From: Ophiobolus disseminans
Taxonomy: Eukaryota > Ascomycota > Dothideomycetes > Pleosporales > Phaeosphaeriaceae
Length of the DNA stretch: 64,000 bases
Reading direction: 5' to 3'
NCBI GenBank assembly: GCA_010093685.1
Contig: MU006232.1
Location: forward strand, 39,017 to 103,016
In this document: positions 54,601-64,000 of the stretch, piece by piece
How the letters are laid out: every line of letters starts with the position of its first letter
Numbering within the stretch: the stretch's first letter is position 1
Made by a program: the position numbers and the translations under genes
The notes under the pieces: generated by a model
The model's database searches: none
What the model was told of the DNA's origin: nothing
Seen by the model: the letters and a program-made list of their open reading frames with translations, nothing else

Positions 54601-55980
54601 ATGGCACCTCTCCGAACTTTCTCTCCCCTTGTCCTGGCCAGCTTTGCGGCGGCTAGACAATGTTCACAGTTTCAGGTACCTGTCGACATATCTTCACGGC
54701 AAGGCAAATTTAGCGAAATTCCGATTGAGACCAACCTCGACGTTGGAGCATTTGCTACTCGGTTCAGCGAGTTCCAGGGCAATTATTCCGATGCCCTGTT
54801 TACAGACTTTCAGACACTGAAAGGCAGCTACGAAATATCGGCACAATACTGCAGGCCAGACAGCGGAAGCAGTGGCACCATTCAGGTCTTGACCCATGGT
54901 ATTGGGTTCGATAAGACGTGGGTTGCTCATGCCAGTTTTTGTAACCACAATGCTAATGGAAAACCTAGATACTGGGACTTGAGCTACCAAAACTATAACT
55001 ATAGCTACGTCAACACTGCACTTGCGGCTGGGTACAGCACGCTGGCGATCGACCGTTTTGGTATTGGCAACTCAACTCATGGCGACCCTATCAACGAGAT
55101 TCAGGCACAGGCCGAAGTGGAGGCCCTCAACGCCGTCACCACCAAACTCCGTAACGGCGGCATTCCCCAAGTTGGCACTGCGTATGACACGGTCATCCAT
55201 GTGGGCCACTCCTTTGGCTCCGTTCAATCATCATGGCTCTCAGCTCTTTATCCCAACAACACAGACGGTATCGTCCTGACTGGATATTCCGGCGCCGGCC
55301 AGTTTCTGCCATACATAATCGCTGGATGGAACCTTCACAGCGCGCGTCTAAACCAACCTCTCCGTTTCGGCAACGCTTCCAACGCTGGCCTCCTCAAACT
55401 TGCCAAGCAATACGGCATGAATATCGATCTAGTTTCGGGTCTGCAGAAAGTTCTTGGAGCTGCCGGAGTTGATCTCACTACTCAGGAAATCGGAGATATT
55501 GTCTCCTCGACCGAAATCCTCGATCTGATTACCGGATACAACGAAACCGTTTTTCAGTACAACTACCCATCTGGCTACTTGGCCTCATCAGATCTCACAG
55601 CGCTTCAGTACGCTTTCCTCTATCCTGATAACTACGATCTTGCTCTTGCGATCATGGGCGAGCAGACGAAGCAGCCAGTGACAGTCGGTGAGATTCTGAC
55701 TATCGGAAATGCTCCAATGATGAGCACCTTCACTGGGCCTGTGTTTGTCATCACTGGCGAGCACGACATTCCCTTCTGTGGCGGAAACTGTTATGGACAG
55801 GTGCCTAACAGTACTGCTGCGAACATTCCGGCTGGCGTGGAGATGGCGTTCCCGAGTGCCTCTACTTTCGATGCATACATCCAGCCAGGCACTGGACACG
55901 GTCTCAACTTCCAGTACAACGCTACCGCGGGTTACCAGGTTATTCAAGACTGGTTGGCAAGCAACGGGCTTGGTGCGTAG
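54601..55980 (+). CDS. Secreted alpha/beta hydrolase
   Basis: A single exon of 459 residues starting MAPLRTFSPLVLASFAAA, a short signal peptide. The alpha/beta-hydrolase triad is visible: nucleophile Ser204 in VGHSFGSVQ, Asp389 in TGEHDIPFCGGNC and His433 in PGTGHGLNF. The oxyanion strand is VLTHGIGFDKTWV. The DIPFCGGNCY stretch gives two Cys that may pair. Several Asn-X-Ser/Thr sites fit secretion. The subgroup resembles fungal secreted hydrolases of unknown substrate. Codons are GC-rich at third positions and the frame is intact. Confidence 0.85.
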   Translation: MAPLRTFSPLVLASFAAARQCSQFQVPVDISSRQGKFSEIPIETNLDVGAFATRFSEFQGNYSDALFTDFQTLKGSYEISAQYCRPDSGSSGTIQVLTHGIGFDKTWVAHASFCNHNANGKPRYWDLSYQNYNYSYVNTALAAGYSTLAIDRFGIGNSTHGDPINEIQAQAEVEALNAVTTKLRNGGIPQVGTAYDTVIHVGHSFGSVQSSWLSALYPNNTDGIVLTGYSGAGQFLPYIIAGWNLHSARLNQPLRFGNASNAGLLKLAKQYGMNIDLVSGLQKVLGAAGVDLTTQEIGDIVSSTEILDLITGYNETVFQYNYPSGYLASSDLTALQYAFLYPDNYDLALAIMGEQTKQPVTVGEILTIGNAPMMSTFTGPVFVITGEHDIPFCGGNCYGQVPNSTAANIPAGVEMAFPSASTFDAYIQPGTGHGLNFQYNATAGYQVIQDWLASNGLGA

Positions 55981-57228
55981 AGGCCTGTGGAACCGGTCAT
56001 GATAATGTAGGCAGTAGTTGCCGATGAAAGGAAGCAATGTAACAAATAGTAATGTACATCTTTTATGATTTGATGATCCTAGTGCGGCGGACGTTTCTGA
56101 AGTCCGACGTTGACGAGCGACGCGATTGATGGTCGTGACGGGTCAAGCCTTCCAGTCAACGGCGCCCCATCATCGTTATCGCTCATGTCGCACAGACTTT
56201 GTGCAACCATCCCCAACTCAATGTATCGCCTCAGTCTATCTATGAGCGAAGTAGGAAGCTGCGGTTTCTATCTCCGTTTCCGTCTCCAATCGCCGAAATT
56301 TCTGCCACGAGACATCTTTGAAACCGCAGCCTCATCTCGATGCGCAGTCGCTCCTCGCCCGCATGAAAAAACTTCTTCGCCGCTTCTTTCTATCAAAGAC
56401 TGGAAGAATGTAAGCGCATAGTCAGCACCTTGTCATGACGACGAGGCGAGGCGATTTCCCGCGAGCAAGCTCCATTTCTAAGCCCTGACTAACACGCTTC
56501 CAGATGGTTTCCGTGCGACCCCACACATTTAGCCTCATTCGCTAGCATGGGAATGTTGTCTAGACATGACTAGCGATGGTGACCAAATGCTGATGAATAA
56601 GACGCTTTTCGCTGACTTGCGTCTTGAGAGCTGGGGATGCTCGTTAGCCCCGCAGAAGGAACAGCTTCAAGCGACGCGCTACGACTGGCTATATGTTATC
56701 AAAGACCGTTTTTGGATTGCACGTGCTGGATCGGACCGCTGGACAAGCCTCAACACCATGCCGTCGTCAACGCGGTCAAATTCCGACCTGCACAGCGGAT
56801 GAAATAACTTAGGTAACTGGTCGTTACACGAGGTCCCCGCATGCCATACGGCCAATGCCACGAGAACAAAGCTTGAGCTACTGTACCAGCTTGTTAGTAA
56901 TCTCTGGGATATCAAGAAGACTGGTGGCTTCAATCTCGATACTGCACATACAAGGACGCTATGCGGTTCCCACTGCAGCTCCACTTAGATTGGGCCGACG
57001 ATCGAGGTCGTACGGCAGCGCCTCAACTGGGCCAAGAGGTGGATTATCGTCGGCACGAGGTTGGAGCTTGCAGCCGACCGGGTTTCTGACGAGGGCAGGC
57101 GGTTCGGATGGCGAACAGGAAAGGGTTGAAGATGTATAAAGATGGCTGGATGCTGCTCCTAGAGAATCATCACGCCAGCTTCGTTCCACTTTCACGGCTC
57201 TTCAACAACAAGTATCGAAGGGTTCAAG
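55981..57228. other. Intergenic; promoter of the cysteine hydrolase gene
   Basis: No supported gene. TATAAA at 57135-57140 lies about 90 bp before the start codon at 57229. Confidence 0.5.
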
Positions 57229-58120
57229 ATGAAGTTCTTCAGCACTATTGCCCTCGTGGCTGCTGGCCTTGCCAATGCCGTTCACGGCGATGGTACGATC
57301 TTTACTGCCTTATGGTGAACCCTTCTAACAACCACCAGCTGTTCCATGGGAGCGTCTCGACAAGAACAACTCTGTAGGTGCTCACAAACCCTACACACTC
57401 CATTCTGTCTAACAACAACCAGGTTCTCCTTATCCTCGACATCCAAGTCGGCCTCTATCATGTGGCCAGAGATTGGGATCCTAGCCTGTACCAGAACAAC
57501 ATTCGCGCTCATGCCGAATTGGGCAAGGTGTTCGACATCCCCGTGATCCTGTCTACCTCGGCGGACACTGGTCCAAACGGGCCCCTTCCCAAGGAGTTCA
57601 TCGAGATGTATCCGAATGCCCCCTTCGTCCGCCGCCAGGGTGAGGTCAAGTAAGACACTCCTCATTCTTTCTGGAATCATGGACTCACATAAATAGCGCG
57701 TGGGACAACCCCGAATTCCGAGCAGCAATCGAAGCAACCGGCAAGAAGCAAGTCATTGTCGCCGGCATCACCACCGACGTGTGCACCGCCTTCCTCTCCC
57801 TCTCCCTGCGTGCTGCGGGATACTCCGTCTTCGCCAACATCGAGGCATCTGGCACCACCACTGAGCTTGTGCGTGACACGGCCAACGACCAGATGGCTCG
57901 TGCCGGCGTGCAGATGTACTCGCTCTTCGCTATTGTTTGCGATCTGATGAGGGACTGGCGCAACACCCCCGGTGCGAAGGACGTCTTGCCCTACCTGGAC
58001 AAGTACATGCCTGTTTATGGTCAGCTTGCTCGTCATCATGCGGCGGCTGTTGAGGTCGGCACTATTATTCCGGGAGAGTCTGGTTTGATTACAGGAAAGA
58101 ACGGCTCCCTTATTCTCTGA
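57229..58120 (+). CDS. Secreted isochorismatase-like cysteine hydrolase (YcaC type)
   Basis: Four exons, 57229-57292, 57339-57373, 57423-57649 and 57697-58120, with three introns of 46-49 bp, give 249 residues. Exon 1 is a signal peptide (MKFFSTIALVAAGLANAVHG). The fold's Asp39 lies in LLILDIQVGLYH and the nucleophile Cys138 in GITTDVCTAFLSLSLR. The C-terminus (CDLMRDWRNTPG) matches YcaC-like hydrolases rather than true isochorismatases. The substrate is unknown. A signal peptide on this usually cytosolic fold is worth noting: secreted relatives in plant-associated fungi are suspected to act on salicylate-pathway compounds, but I see no direct evidence here. Confidence 0.85.
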
Positions 58121-59337
58121 GCGAGGGTGGTGAGGACTTTGCCGGACGGATGAGTAAGTTGGGAAGGGAGCGGAGTGGGTGATGCATAGAATCTTGTGCA
58201 GATACTTCCTATCGGGCAGTGATAGCTGCTTTGGTGAAAAGAAGTACTTTGCGTATGTTGAAGGAGACCCAAAGATAGATTGAGAAGCAATGCAAAAAAG
58301 ATCGAGAACAGCAGACAGAAAATTTCCTTATGGAAATCTGCAATCTACTGAATCAAACAGAATGTCAAACTATTTGTTAATCTCAACTGTTCGGTGGGAG
58401 TCGAGGAAATCATGAGGCTCCACGCAGCCACACGGTAAGACGCGCTAACCGAGCACCAGCACTCCGCATCTCCAACGCGCATCCTTCTACAACCACCACG
58501 CCACACGACTACCTTGCAGCGAACATCCTCCCGCCATGTCGCAGCCACGGCGTCCCGCACCAAATACGATGCGACGCGCCCGCCACAATACAGGCAACTA
58601 CCCGCCGACTTGATCGCATAGCGTTCATGATGCGTGTCCGCATTACCTCAAGATGCACTTCAGGCTTCACATCGCGCCGATATAGCTCAGACATGTCCAG
58701 CACCACGCTTCACTGAAACTACCACCTCCTGCTAGCTCCGGCTGCGGTCACCTCTTCTACGCCGCAATCCGCGCAATCGACCTCCATATCGACCCTCTCA
58801 TCGAGCGCTCGTTCTTCCTCGAGAAGCTGTCCGTGGTACACATGCGCTACCGCTTACGATGGTGAATGGCCTGTTGCCCGTGTATCGCACGATAAAGGGG
58901 CATTGGGGTCGGGAGCTGTGATGGACGAAGGAGCTTGTATGCGAGGGCCGACATATCGGTAGTACTGGAGCTGTGCTCAAAATAGGAAGGAAGGCGATGG
59001 TGAAGATATGGGCGAGCGGAGGTGTGCGAGGCGTTGTTTCTATAATTGTAAGGAGCACAATGGAAGTGTGACGAAGGCTATAGAGGTGCGGGTGCAGGAG
59101 TCTCAGAGGTTGGATCATGAAAGGAGAGGATACATGAGATAAGAAGAGCAGGACGACGATGCGGATAACTCCTTGAATACTTGATGCTGAATAGAAAGAT
59201 AACTACCCCCAGGCTCTCAGCTGTGCCCAGCTCGATGCCTGATCTTTGTCCAGCGCTTCGTCCAATATTCAACTCCTCAGCACTTAGCCTTCATCCAGCG
59301 GCAACGCCGTCCCACAAGCAACCCACCCCACCCAGCC
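58121..59337. other. Intergenic with unassigned fragments
   Basis: A plus-strand stretch at about 58733-58866 (CGHLFYAAIRAIDLHIDPLI) and another at 58859-59072 look weakly protein-like. They have stops, no starts and no known family. Confidence 0.4.
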
Positions 59338-59940
59338 TCACATAAAAATCCCTTGACCCCCCGCGACCGGCAGCCTCGTCGCCCTCCAAGGCCACGCCTC
59401 TCTGAGTACACTCAGCCTCTTGTCTCCATCCACCCCATCATACCACAGCGCCCCACAGGTCGGGCACGTCAGCCGACCTGACACTATCAGCTCCACCAGA
59501 CACATGTGCCCAAACGTATGGCCGCACCCCGGCACCGTAACGCTGACTGGAATCTCGCATCTCATCCTGTTAGGACACACATCAGGCAAAGTCTCGGGCG
59601 GCGGTTGCCCCGGCGCATTCGGCTTTCGACGACCCGGCGGTCCGCGTTCTGGCAGGCACGATATCTGGCGTGGTGGTAGAGAGGCTTGCTTTGGCGGCCC
59701 GATTGGCAAGGGTCGTGGAATATGTATCTCCCCGCACATTGGTCTGTCGCAGATGCTGCACTTTCTGTGTTCGCGTGCGAGTTCGAGAATGGGCGTGGGT
59801 TGGACGTATGTGTTGAGGAAGAAGGAGAGCTTTGGGGTGCGGAAGGTGAGGTCGTGGACGGTTTGCGCGTGTGGGCCGAAGACGCGGGGCTCTGTTGGGA
59901 TGGGAGATGTGCGTGTGGTGGACATGCGTGTGGTGAACAT
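59338..59940 (-). CDS. Small RING-like zinc-finger protein
   Basis: A 200-residue single-exon frame. KCSICDRPMC opens the zinc finger. After a Pro/Arg-rich insert of about 70 residues come RCEIPV, CGHTFGHMCLVELI and LTCPTCGALWYDG. The pattern is a RING with a very long first loop. Gly stands where the usual second His/Cys of H-x2-[HC] would be. The N-terminus (MFTTRMSTTRTS) is disordered. It is first of three such genes within 2.2 kb. Ubiquitin-ligase activity is only suggested by the fold. Confidence 0.65.
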   Translation of the reverse strand: MFTTRMSTTRTSPIPTEPRVFGPHAQTVHDLTFRTPKLSFFLNTYVQPTPILELAREHRKCSICDRPMCGEIHIPRPLPIGPPKQASLPPRQISCLPERGPPGRRKPNAPGQPPPETLPDVCPNRMRCEIPVSVTVPGCGHTFGHMCLVELIVSGRLTCPTCGALWYDGVDGDKRLSVLREAWPWRATRLPVAGGQGIFM

Positions 59941-60255
59941 GTCTGGCTGTAGAGTTGTGGGTGGGGTTGCGTGCAGTGGTATCAGTATATATATGTAGCG
60001 ATGGCGGTTTGAGTAGCGATCTTGGGGGTGGGTTAGAGGATAATATTTATGAACGTGGTTACGATACGAAGAGTGGTAGATCTAGGCAGCATAGCACATC
60101 GATCAGGTGAGAGAAGGGGTGCGTCGCGAAGGCAGGTACGTTATCAATCGGTGAGTTGCAACTGCTGGCGGTTGTGACAGAAAAGGAAAGAGCGACGCGT
60201 CTCACCACACCAACGCCCAGTAACACGCAACGGTATCATCTTCAACTACTCAACA

Positions 60256-60600
60256 CTAAGCTGTCTCGTTCCCTCTCTCGTCGTATTCTACAGCTTCACA
60301 CGTCGGGCACCTACGATACCGCTCTAGATACCTCAGCAGACACTCTTGCCCGCCGACGTGTCCACACGCTATCATGCGATACGCTGGCTCGCATGCCAGC
60401 TCGTTGTCACAGACGTGTGAGTGACGAAAAGAATAGAAGTCACACAATCTGTGCTCACAATTCGGGCAGTCATGCTGTTCTGGTTCCAAAGTGGTAACAG
60501 ACACGGGCTCCAGTAGGAATGTGAATCTGAGAATGAGGTCGGCGAATCGCCATGGTGAGCCGTCATTCGGGGTGGAGAAGGCGTTCGCTCGGGGGCGCAT
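60256..60600 (-). CDS. Small RING-like zinc-finger protein
   Basis: From MRPRANAFSTPN at 60600 the frame gives 114 residues; a longer start at 60765 is possible but would add a segment unlike its relatives. The finger reads CPNCEHRLCDF, ACGHVGGQECLLRYLERY and RRCPTCEAVEYDERG. The last two parts match the gene at 59338 in order and spacing, including Gly after the H-x-x position, so the two are probably paralogs. No transmembrane or signal sequence. Flanks 59941-60255 and 60601-61055 hold no other gene. Confidence 0.6.
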   Translation of the reverse strand: MRPRANAFSTPNDGSPWRFADLILRFTFLLEPVSVTTLEPEQHDCPNCEHRLCDFYSFRHSHVCDNELACEPAYRMIACGHVGGQECLLRYLERYRRCPTCEAVEYDERGNETA

Positions 60601-61055
60601 CGTTGGTGTTGTTGGTTTCTGAGGAGTTTGGAGTTTGGAGATTGTTGAGTGTGGTAGGTGAGTTTGGGCAGCTTGAAAGTGTGATGGAATCCGGATCACT
60701 GCTTTATATCGTCGCTGGGCGGATGGAAGTAGCTGCTGGAGTATTCTCGTCGACATGTACGTCACTGGTACTTGCAGAATATCAGTCGTGACGAGACTGT
60801 TGTTGCTGAGTGACAGCGGCTAGATGAGACCGTCGCGACACCACAGCGACATCATGTTCTTGTTGTCGTGAAGTATGTGAGTGGTATCAACGATATCGAG
60901 CCTGGAGACGTATCATCCTGGATGAACATTCCAATAGCGCACATTATCGTGCCCCGTATAGCACTCCACTCCTCCATCATCTTCCTCTTTTACCACCACA
61001 AACACTCTCACTATATTTACTACTACTCCAAAAACTAACAACAACTACACAAGCC

Positions 61056-61532
61056 ATGCCAAACTCCCTCCCCGACTTTCAGATCCAAAACTTCCTCTTC
61101 CGCCACACCCACCCTCTCCCCATCTCCTCCCTCCCCACCGACTCCCCCAGCGACCAAAAATGCCTCATATGCCACATCGCCTACTCCAACCCGCCCCCCT
61201 CCTACGTCCACCCCGACTGTCCCGGCGAAACACCCGAATACGCCTGCCAGATCCTCAACCACGGCGAGTGCCACCACATCTTCGGGCGCCACTGTCTGGA
61301 GCGGCACATCCGCAGCGGCGAGCCGTGGAGCCACACGTGCCCTATTTGTAGGCGCGAGTGGTTTCCCCCGCCGAATGCGGGGCGGGGCGAGGTGCTGGGT
61401 AGTATTGAGGATGCGTTAAATATATTGGCGAGGTTGGAGGTGAAGGAGCAGCAGGTGCGAAGGGATATTGATGATTTGGAAGTGTCGTTGAGGAGGCTTA
61501 GGGATGTTTTGGGGGGGAATAGGTGGATTTGA
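61056..61532 (+). CDS. Small RING-like zinc-finger protein with C-terminal coiled coil
   Basis: A 158-residue frame, strongly GC-rich in its first half. KCLICHIAYSN starts the finger; GECHHIFGRHCLERHIRSG and HTCPICRREWFPP complete it. A C-terminal helix (ILARLEVKEQQVRRDIDDLE) may dimerise. It shares the H-x-[FG]-G-x2-C-L element with the two minus-strand RING genes next to it. The upstream sequence (about 60960-61055) is rich in A and C, a likely leader. The function is probably ubiquitin transfer, unproven. Confidence 0.65.
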   Translation: MPNSLPDFQIQNFLFRHTHPLPISSLPTDSPSDQKCLICHIAYSNPPPSYVHPDCPGETPEYACQILNHGECHHIFGRHCLERHIRSGEPWSHTCPICRREWFPPPNAGRGEVLGSIEDALNILARLEVKEQQVRRDIDDLEVSLRRLRDVLGGNRWI

Positions 61533-62004
61533 GGGGGTGTGGGGTTGAGGTTTTTTTTTTGGGTAGATGTTGATGGGTGTTTGGAGGAGAGATTCTTCGT
61601 AGTGATGGGATTTTGACTTCTCTTCTTTCCATTCCTCTTTTGACATTCGTTTTATATTTCTAAGAATCATGATTAAATGTGTAGTTATGATATGTAGAGG
61701 GAGATGCCATGTCTCAAGCGCCTTGCCATTCTCGGACAGGTCGGGCGCGCCGCCTCGCGTCAACCTCCAACGTTCGCAGGACGCAGTAACTGGTGCACCC
61801 GCTGCTTGCTTGAGATTCTGTCGCTGGTAACTGGGCCAGAGTACTCATGTCGGCGAACTTTGAGAGGGAAGTCGCAAGCTGCTAGATTTTGGGAGGGTGA
61901 CATCATCGGCCGATTCGCGAAAATTTCGCGTCGCGTCGGCCAAAGCTTTGTTACTCTCCTCTTACTTCGATCTATTTACACAAGTCTCGTGGAATAATTA
62001 GCAC
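61533..62004. other. Intergenic
   Basis: Begins with a poly-T run (about 61551-61560). No gene is supported. Confidence 0.5.
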
Positions 62005-63579
62005 ATGATGGGCGATTTCCAAACTGCTACTAATTCCTTCTTGACATGGTTCAAGTCTGCTGGTGGCGAGTTTCGCGATGACCTGCTTGAGATCAAAGAC
62101 CTTAGAGCGAGAGACGCCGGCCGAGGCATCGGTGAGCCACGAACAACAAATTCCTCGTTTTTCAGAATTGCGTCTGATATCTGATAGTCGCCATAAAGGA
62201 TATACCACAGGAAACTACGCTTTTCACAATACCAAGAGAAGCCATCATCAGCACTGAAACTTCGAAGCTCGCGGAGAGATTACCTGAAGCATTCGACGCG
62301 CCTGCCGATGACGAAGACGACGATTCCGAGCCATTGGACTCTTGGGGCTCACTCATTTTGGTTATGCTGTACGAGTACCTACAGGGCGAGTCGTCCAAAT
62401 GGAAGCCTTACTTCGACGTGCTACCACAAGCATTCGACACGCCCATCTTTTGGAGCGAGGCTGAGCTGGGAGAGCTGCAAGGAACTTGTTTGACCCCCGA
62501 GAAGATTGGGAAACAGCAAAGTGACGAGATGCTCCGAACACGTATTGTTCCAATCGTCCTTACTAACCCTACCATATTCTATCCTGAGGGTGTCGCTCCG
62601 CTAAGCGAGGACGATCTGCTTGTTGTTGCGCATCGTATGGGCAGCACCATCATGGCGTATGCTTTCGATCTTGATAATGGGAATGAACAATCAGATGATG
62701 AAGAGGATGGTTGGGTTGAGGATCGCGAGGGCAGAACTATGCTGGGTATGGTGCCGATGGCAGATATCCTCAACGCTAACGCAGACTTCAACGTAAGCCC
62801 GCTACTCGTTGACAGGATAGGAACATGCTAACTTGCTGCTGAAGGCCCATATCAATCATGGAGACAAGCTAGAGGTTACCTCGCTTCGCTCCGATCTGAA
62901 GACTGGAACCGAGATCTTAAACTACTATGGTCCACTGCCATCGTCGGAGCTGCTTCGCCGCTACGGTTATGTGACGCCGGCGCACCGTGTGTATGATGTG
63001 GTTGAGCTGTCATGGAACTCCGTTCTATCCGCGCTAGCAGATGAGCTCAACCTTCCAGCAGAAGTGCTTGGTGAAGTTGTAAGTCGCCCTGCAGTCCTTT
63101 GTACCTGGATACTAATGACATCTCTCTAGGAGACCGAATTCGATGAAGAAGAGCTAGAAGAGTATTTTATTATCGAACGCGACTCTGGTGAACCGGACGG
63201 CGAAGGACGCCTCACCTACACCGCTGAGCTTCGCGAAATCTCACCCGAGCTTGAGGAGCAGCTGAAAACCTTCCTGAAAGCGCTGAAGAAGGCAAGACCA
63301 GATTCATTCGCCGACAAGCGAAAGCGTGGCGAGATCTGTATCGCAGCAATCACACAAGCGCTGACAGCGAAGCTGGAGCAGTACCCCACATCAGCACAGG
63401 AAGATGAAGCATTGTTGAAGAAGGGAGACTTGTCCAAAAGGCACCGTATGGCTATCGAAGTCAGATTGGGCGAGAAGAAGTTGTTACAAGAAGGCGTCGC
63501 GTTGATGCAACAAACTGCGAGCGAAGATGAGGCAGCCACGGAGGAAGGATCAACGAAGAGGGCGAAGACTAAGGCCTAA
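62005..63579 (+). CDS. SET-domain ribosomal-protein lysine methyltransferase, Rkm4-like
   Basis: Four exons, 62005-62131, 62188-62792, 62845-63078 and 63130-63579 (introns 56, 52 and 51 bp, all GT..AG), give 471 residues. The SET domain is split by the usual insert: GRGIVAIKDIPQETTLFTIP at the start, SWGSLILVMLYEYLQGESSK, then MVPMADILNANADFN, HINHGDKLEV and EILNYYGPLPSSELLRRYGY with the catalytic Tyr. A Rubisco-LSMT-type substrate-binding domain follows, and the protein ends in a basic stretch (STKRAKTKA). Rkm4 monomethylates a lysine on ribosomal protein L42 in yeast. An acidic insert (APADDEDDDSEP, near residue 80) is typical of the fungal proteins. Confidence 0.88.
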
Positions 63580-63738
63580 GCGTATTCAATAACATGCTTG
63601 CCAAATTCCAGGAGCTGCAAGGCCGCGGCTTGATATGACCCAGTGTACACGCCAAATGAAGAGCAGATATCGCAGAACAATTTGGAAGGATATGCCAATC
63701 CACAAATCAGCGCAAACCATTCTCCGGACTTCGACCCA

Positions 63739-63987
63739 TCACTCCAAGTCCCCATATAGCGTACTCAACCTCTGTTCCACTTCTTCCAGCGTGCCCTTAA
63801 CCTCACAGCTTCCATCCTCGACTTGCAGAGCAGTCATCAGTCGACCCGTGAAGTGAACTGGGCGTGGTCGAGGCCGTTGTTGTCGCGGTGCACGATTGAT
63901 ACCGCTGTGGTCGCTCATCTTAGGCTGTTGAGTACCTGATCGCGCAGTCGCCTTCGCCGCAATCCTCTCGCTTCGCCGTGGTGCCAC
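63739..63987 (-). CDS. Small basic protein, unrecognised
   Basis: An 82-residue frame starting MAPRRSERIAAKATAR, basic and Arg/Pro-rich for 45 residues, then a more ordered end (LEEVEQRLSTLYGDLE). It converges with the Rkm4-like gene, stops 159 bp apart. The start is only 13 bp from the window edge, so a longer protein or an upstream exon cannot be excluded. Confidence 0.45.
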   Translation of the reverse strand: MAPRRSERIAAKATARSGTQQPKMSDHSGINRAPRQQRPRPRPVHFTGRLMTALQVEDGSCEVKGTLEEVEQRLSTLYGDLE

Positions 63988-64000
63988 GTCAGCGCTTGGC

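Noticed and set aside
58670..58730. GCCGATATAGCTCAG resembling the 5' end of a tRNA
   Set aside because: No acceptor stem, anticodon arm or T arm follows.
58733..59072. Protein-like fragments (CGHLFYAAIRAIDL...) between the cysteine hydrolase and RING genes
   Set aside because: Short, with stops and frame changes and no family I recognise; not enough to call a pseudogene.

Overview
The window looks like a chromosome segment of a filamentous ascomycete, most likely a dothideomycete of the Pleosporales type (inferred). Introns are 46-103 bp with GT(A/G)..(T/C)AG borders. Families are typically fungal: sedolisin, GH35, LYS12, Rkm4-type SET, DUF1769 and LaeA-like methyltransferase. Transposon remnants carry C-to-T/G-to-A damage typical of repeat-induced point mutation (RIP). 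No tRNA, rRNA or CRISPR was recognised by eye.

Layout. (1) Bases 1-10375 are a nested graveyard of LTR retrotransposons: a Gypsy pol remnant with its 3' LTR, a Copia pol remnant plus LTR, a chromodomain-Gypsy tail, a Copia RNase H tail plus LTR, and a 19-bp minisatellite split by a solo LTR. (2) 10376-12445 holds decayed genes, one ending at the transposon border. (3) 13156-23933 is an accessory enzyme block: a divergent methyltransferase pair, a secreted sedolisin, a vacuolar-type Ca2+/H+ exchanger and a secreted GH35 beta-galactosidase. (4) 24193-30969 is a lineage-specific-looking island of small RING-finger and unrecognised genes, several with stops or frameshifts. It includes a protein with a duplicated Cys/His module that I cannot assign to a family. 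(5) 31950-36155 is conserved housekeeping: F-box protein, homoisocitrate dehydrogenase (lysine biosynthesis) and a DUF1769 protein. (6) 36894-38046 is a dead intradiol dioxygenase. (7) 39804-48951 holds a desaturase, a WD-repeat protein with an in-frame stop, a small membrane protein and a 1166-residue coiled-coil protein. (8) 49529-53245 is a divergent pair of FAD-dependent, sterol-reductase-like paralogs. (9) 54601-58120 holds two secreted hydrolases. (10) 59338-61532 is a second cluster of three small RING genes. (11) 62005-63987 holds an Rkm4-like lysine methyltransferase and a small basic protein.

Working together: secreted protease, beta-galactosidase, alpha/beta hydrolase and cysteine hydrolase suit a saprotrophic or plant-associated life, but I see no complete biosynthetic cluster. 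Intact conserved genes alternate with damaged accessory genes, so the damage is probably mostly real rather than assembly noise. Exon borders are my own reading and have no transcript support.
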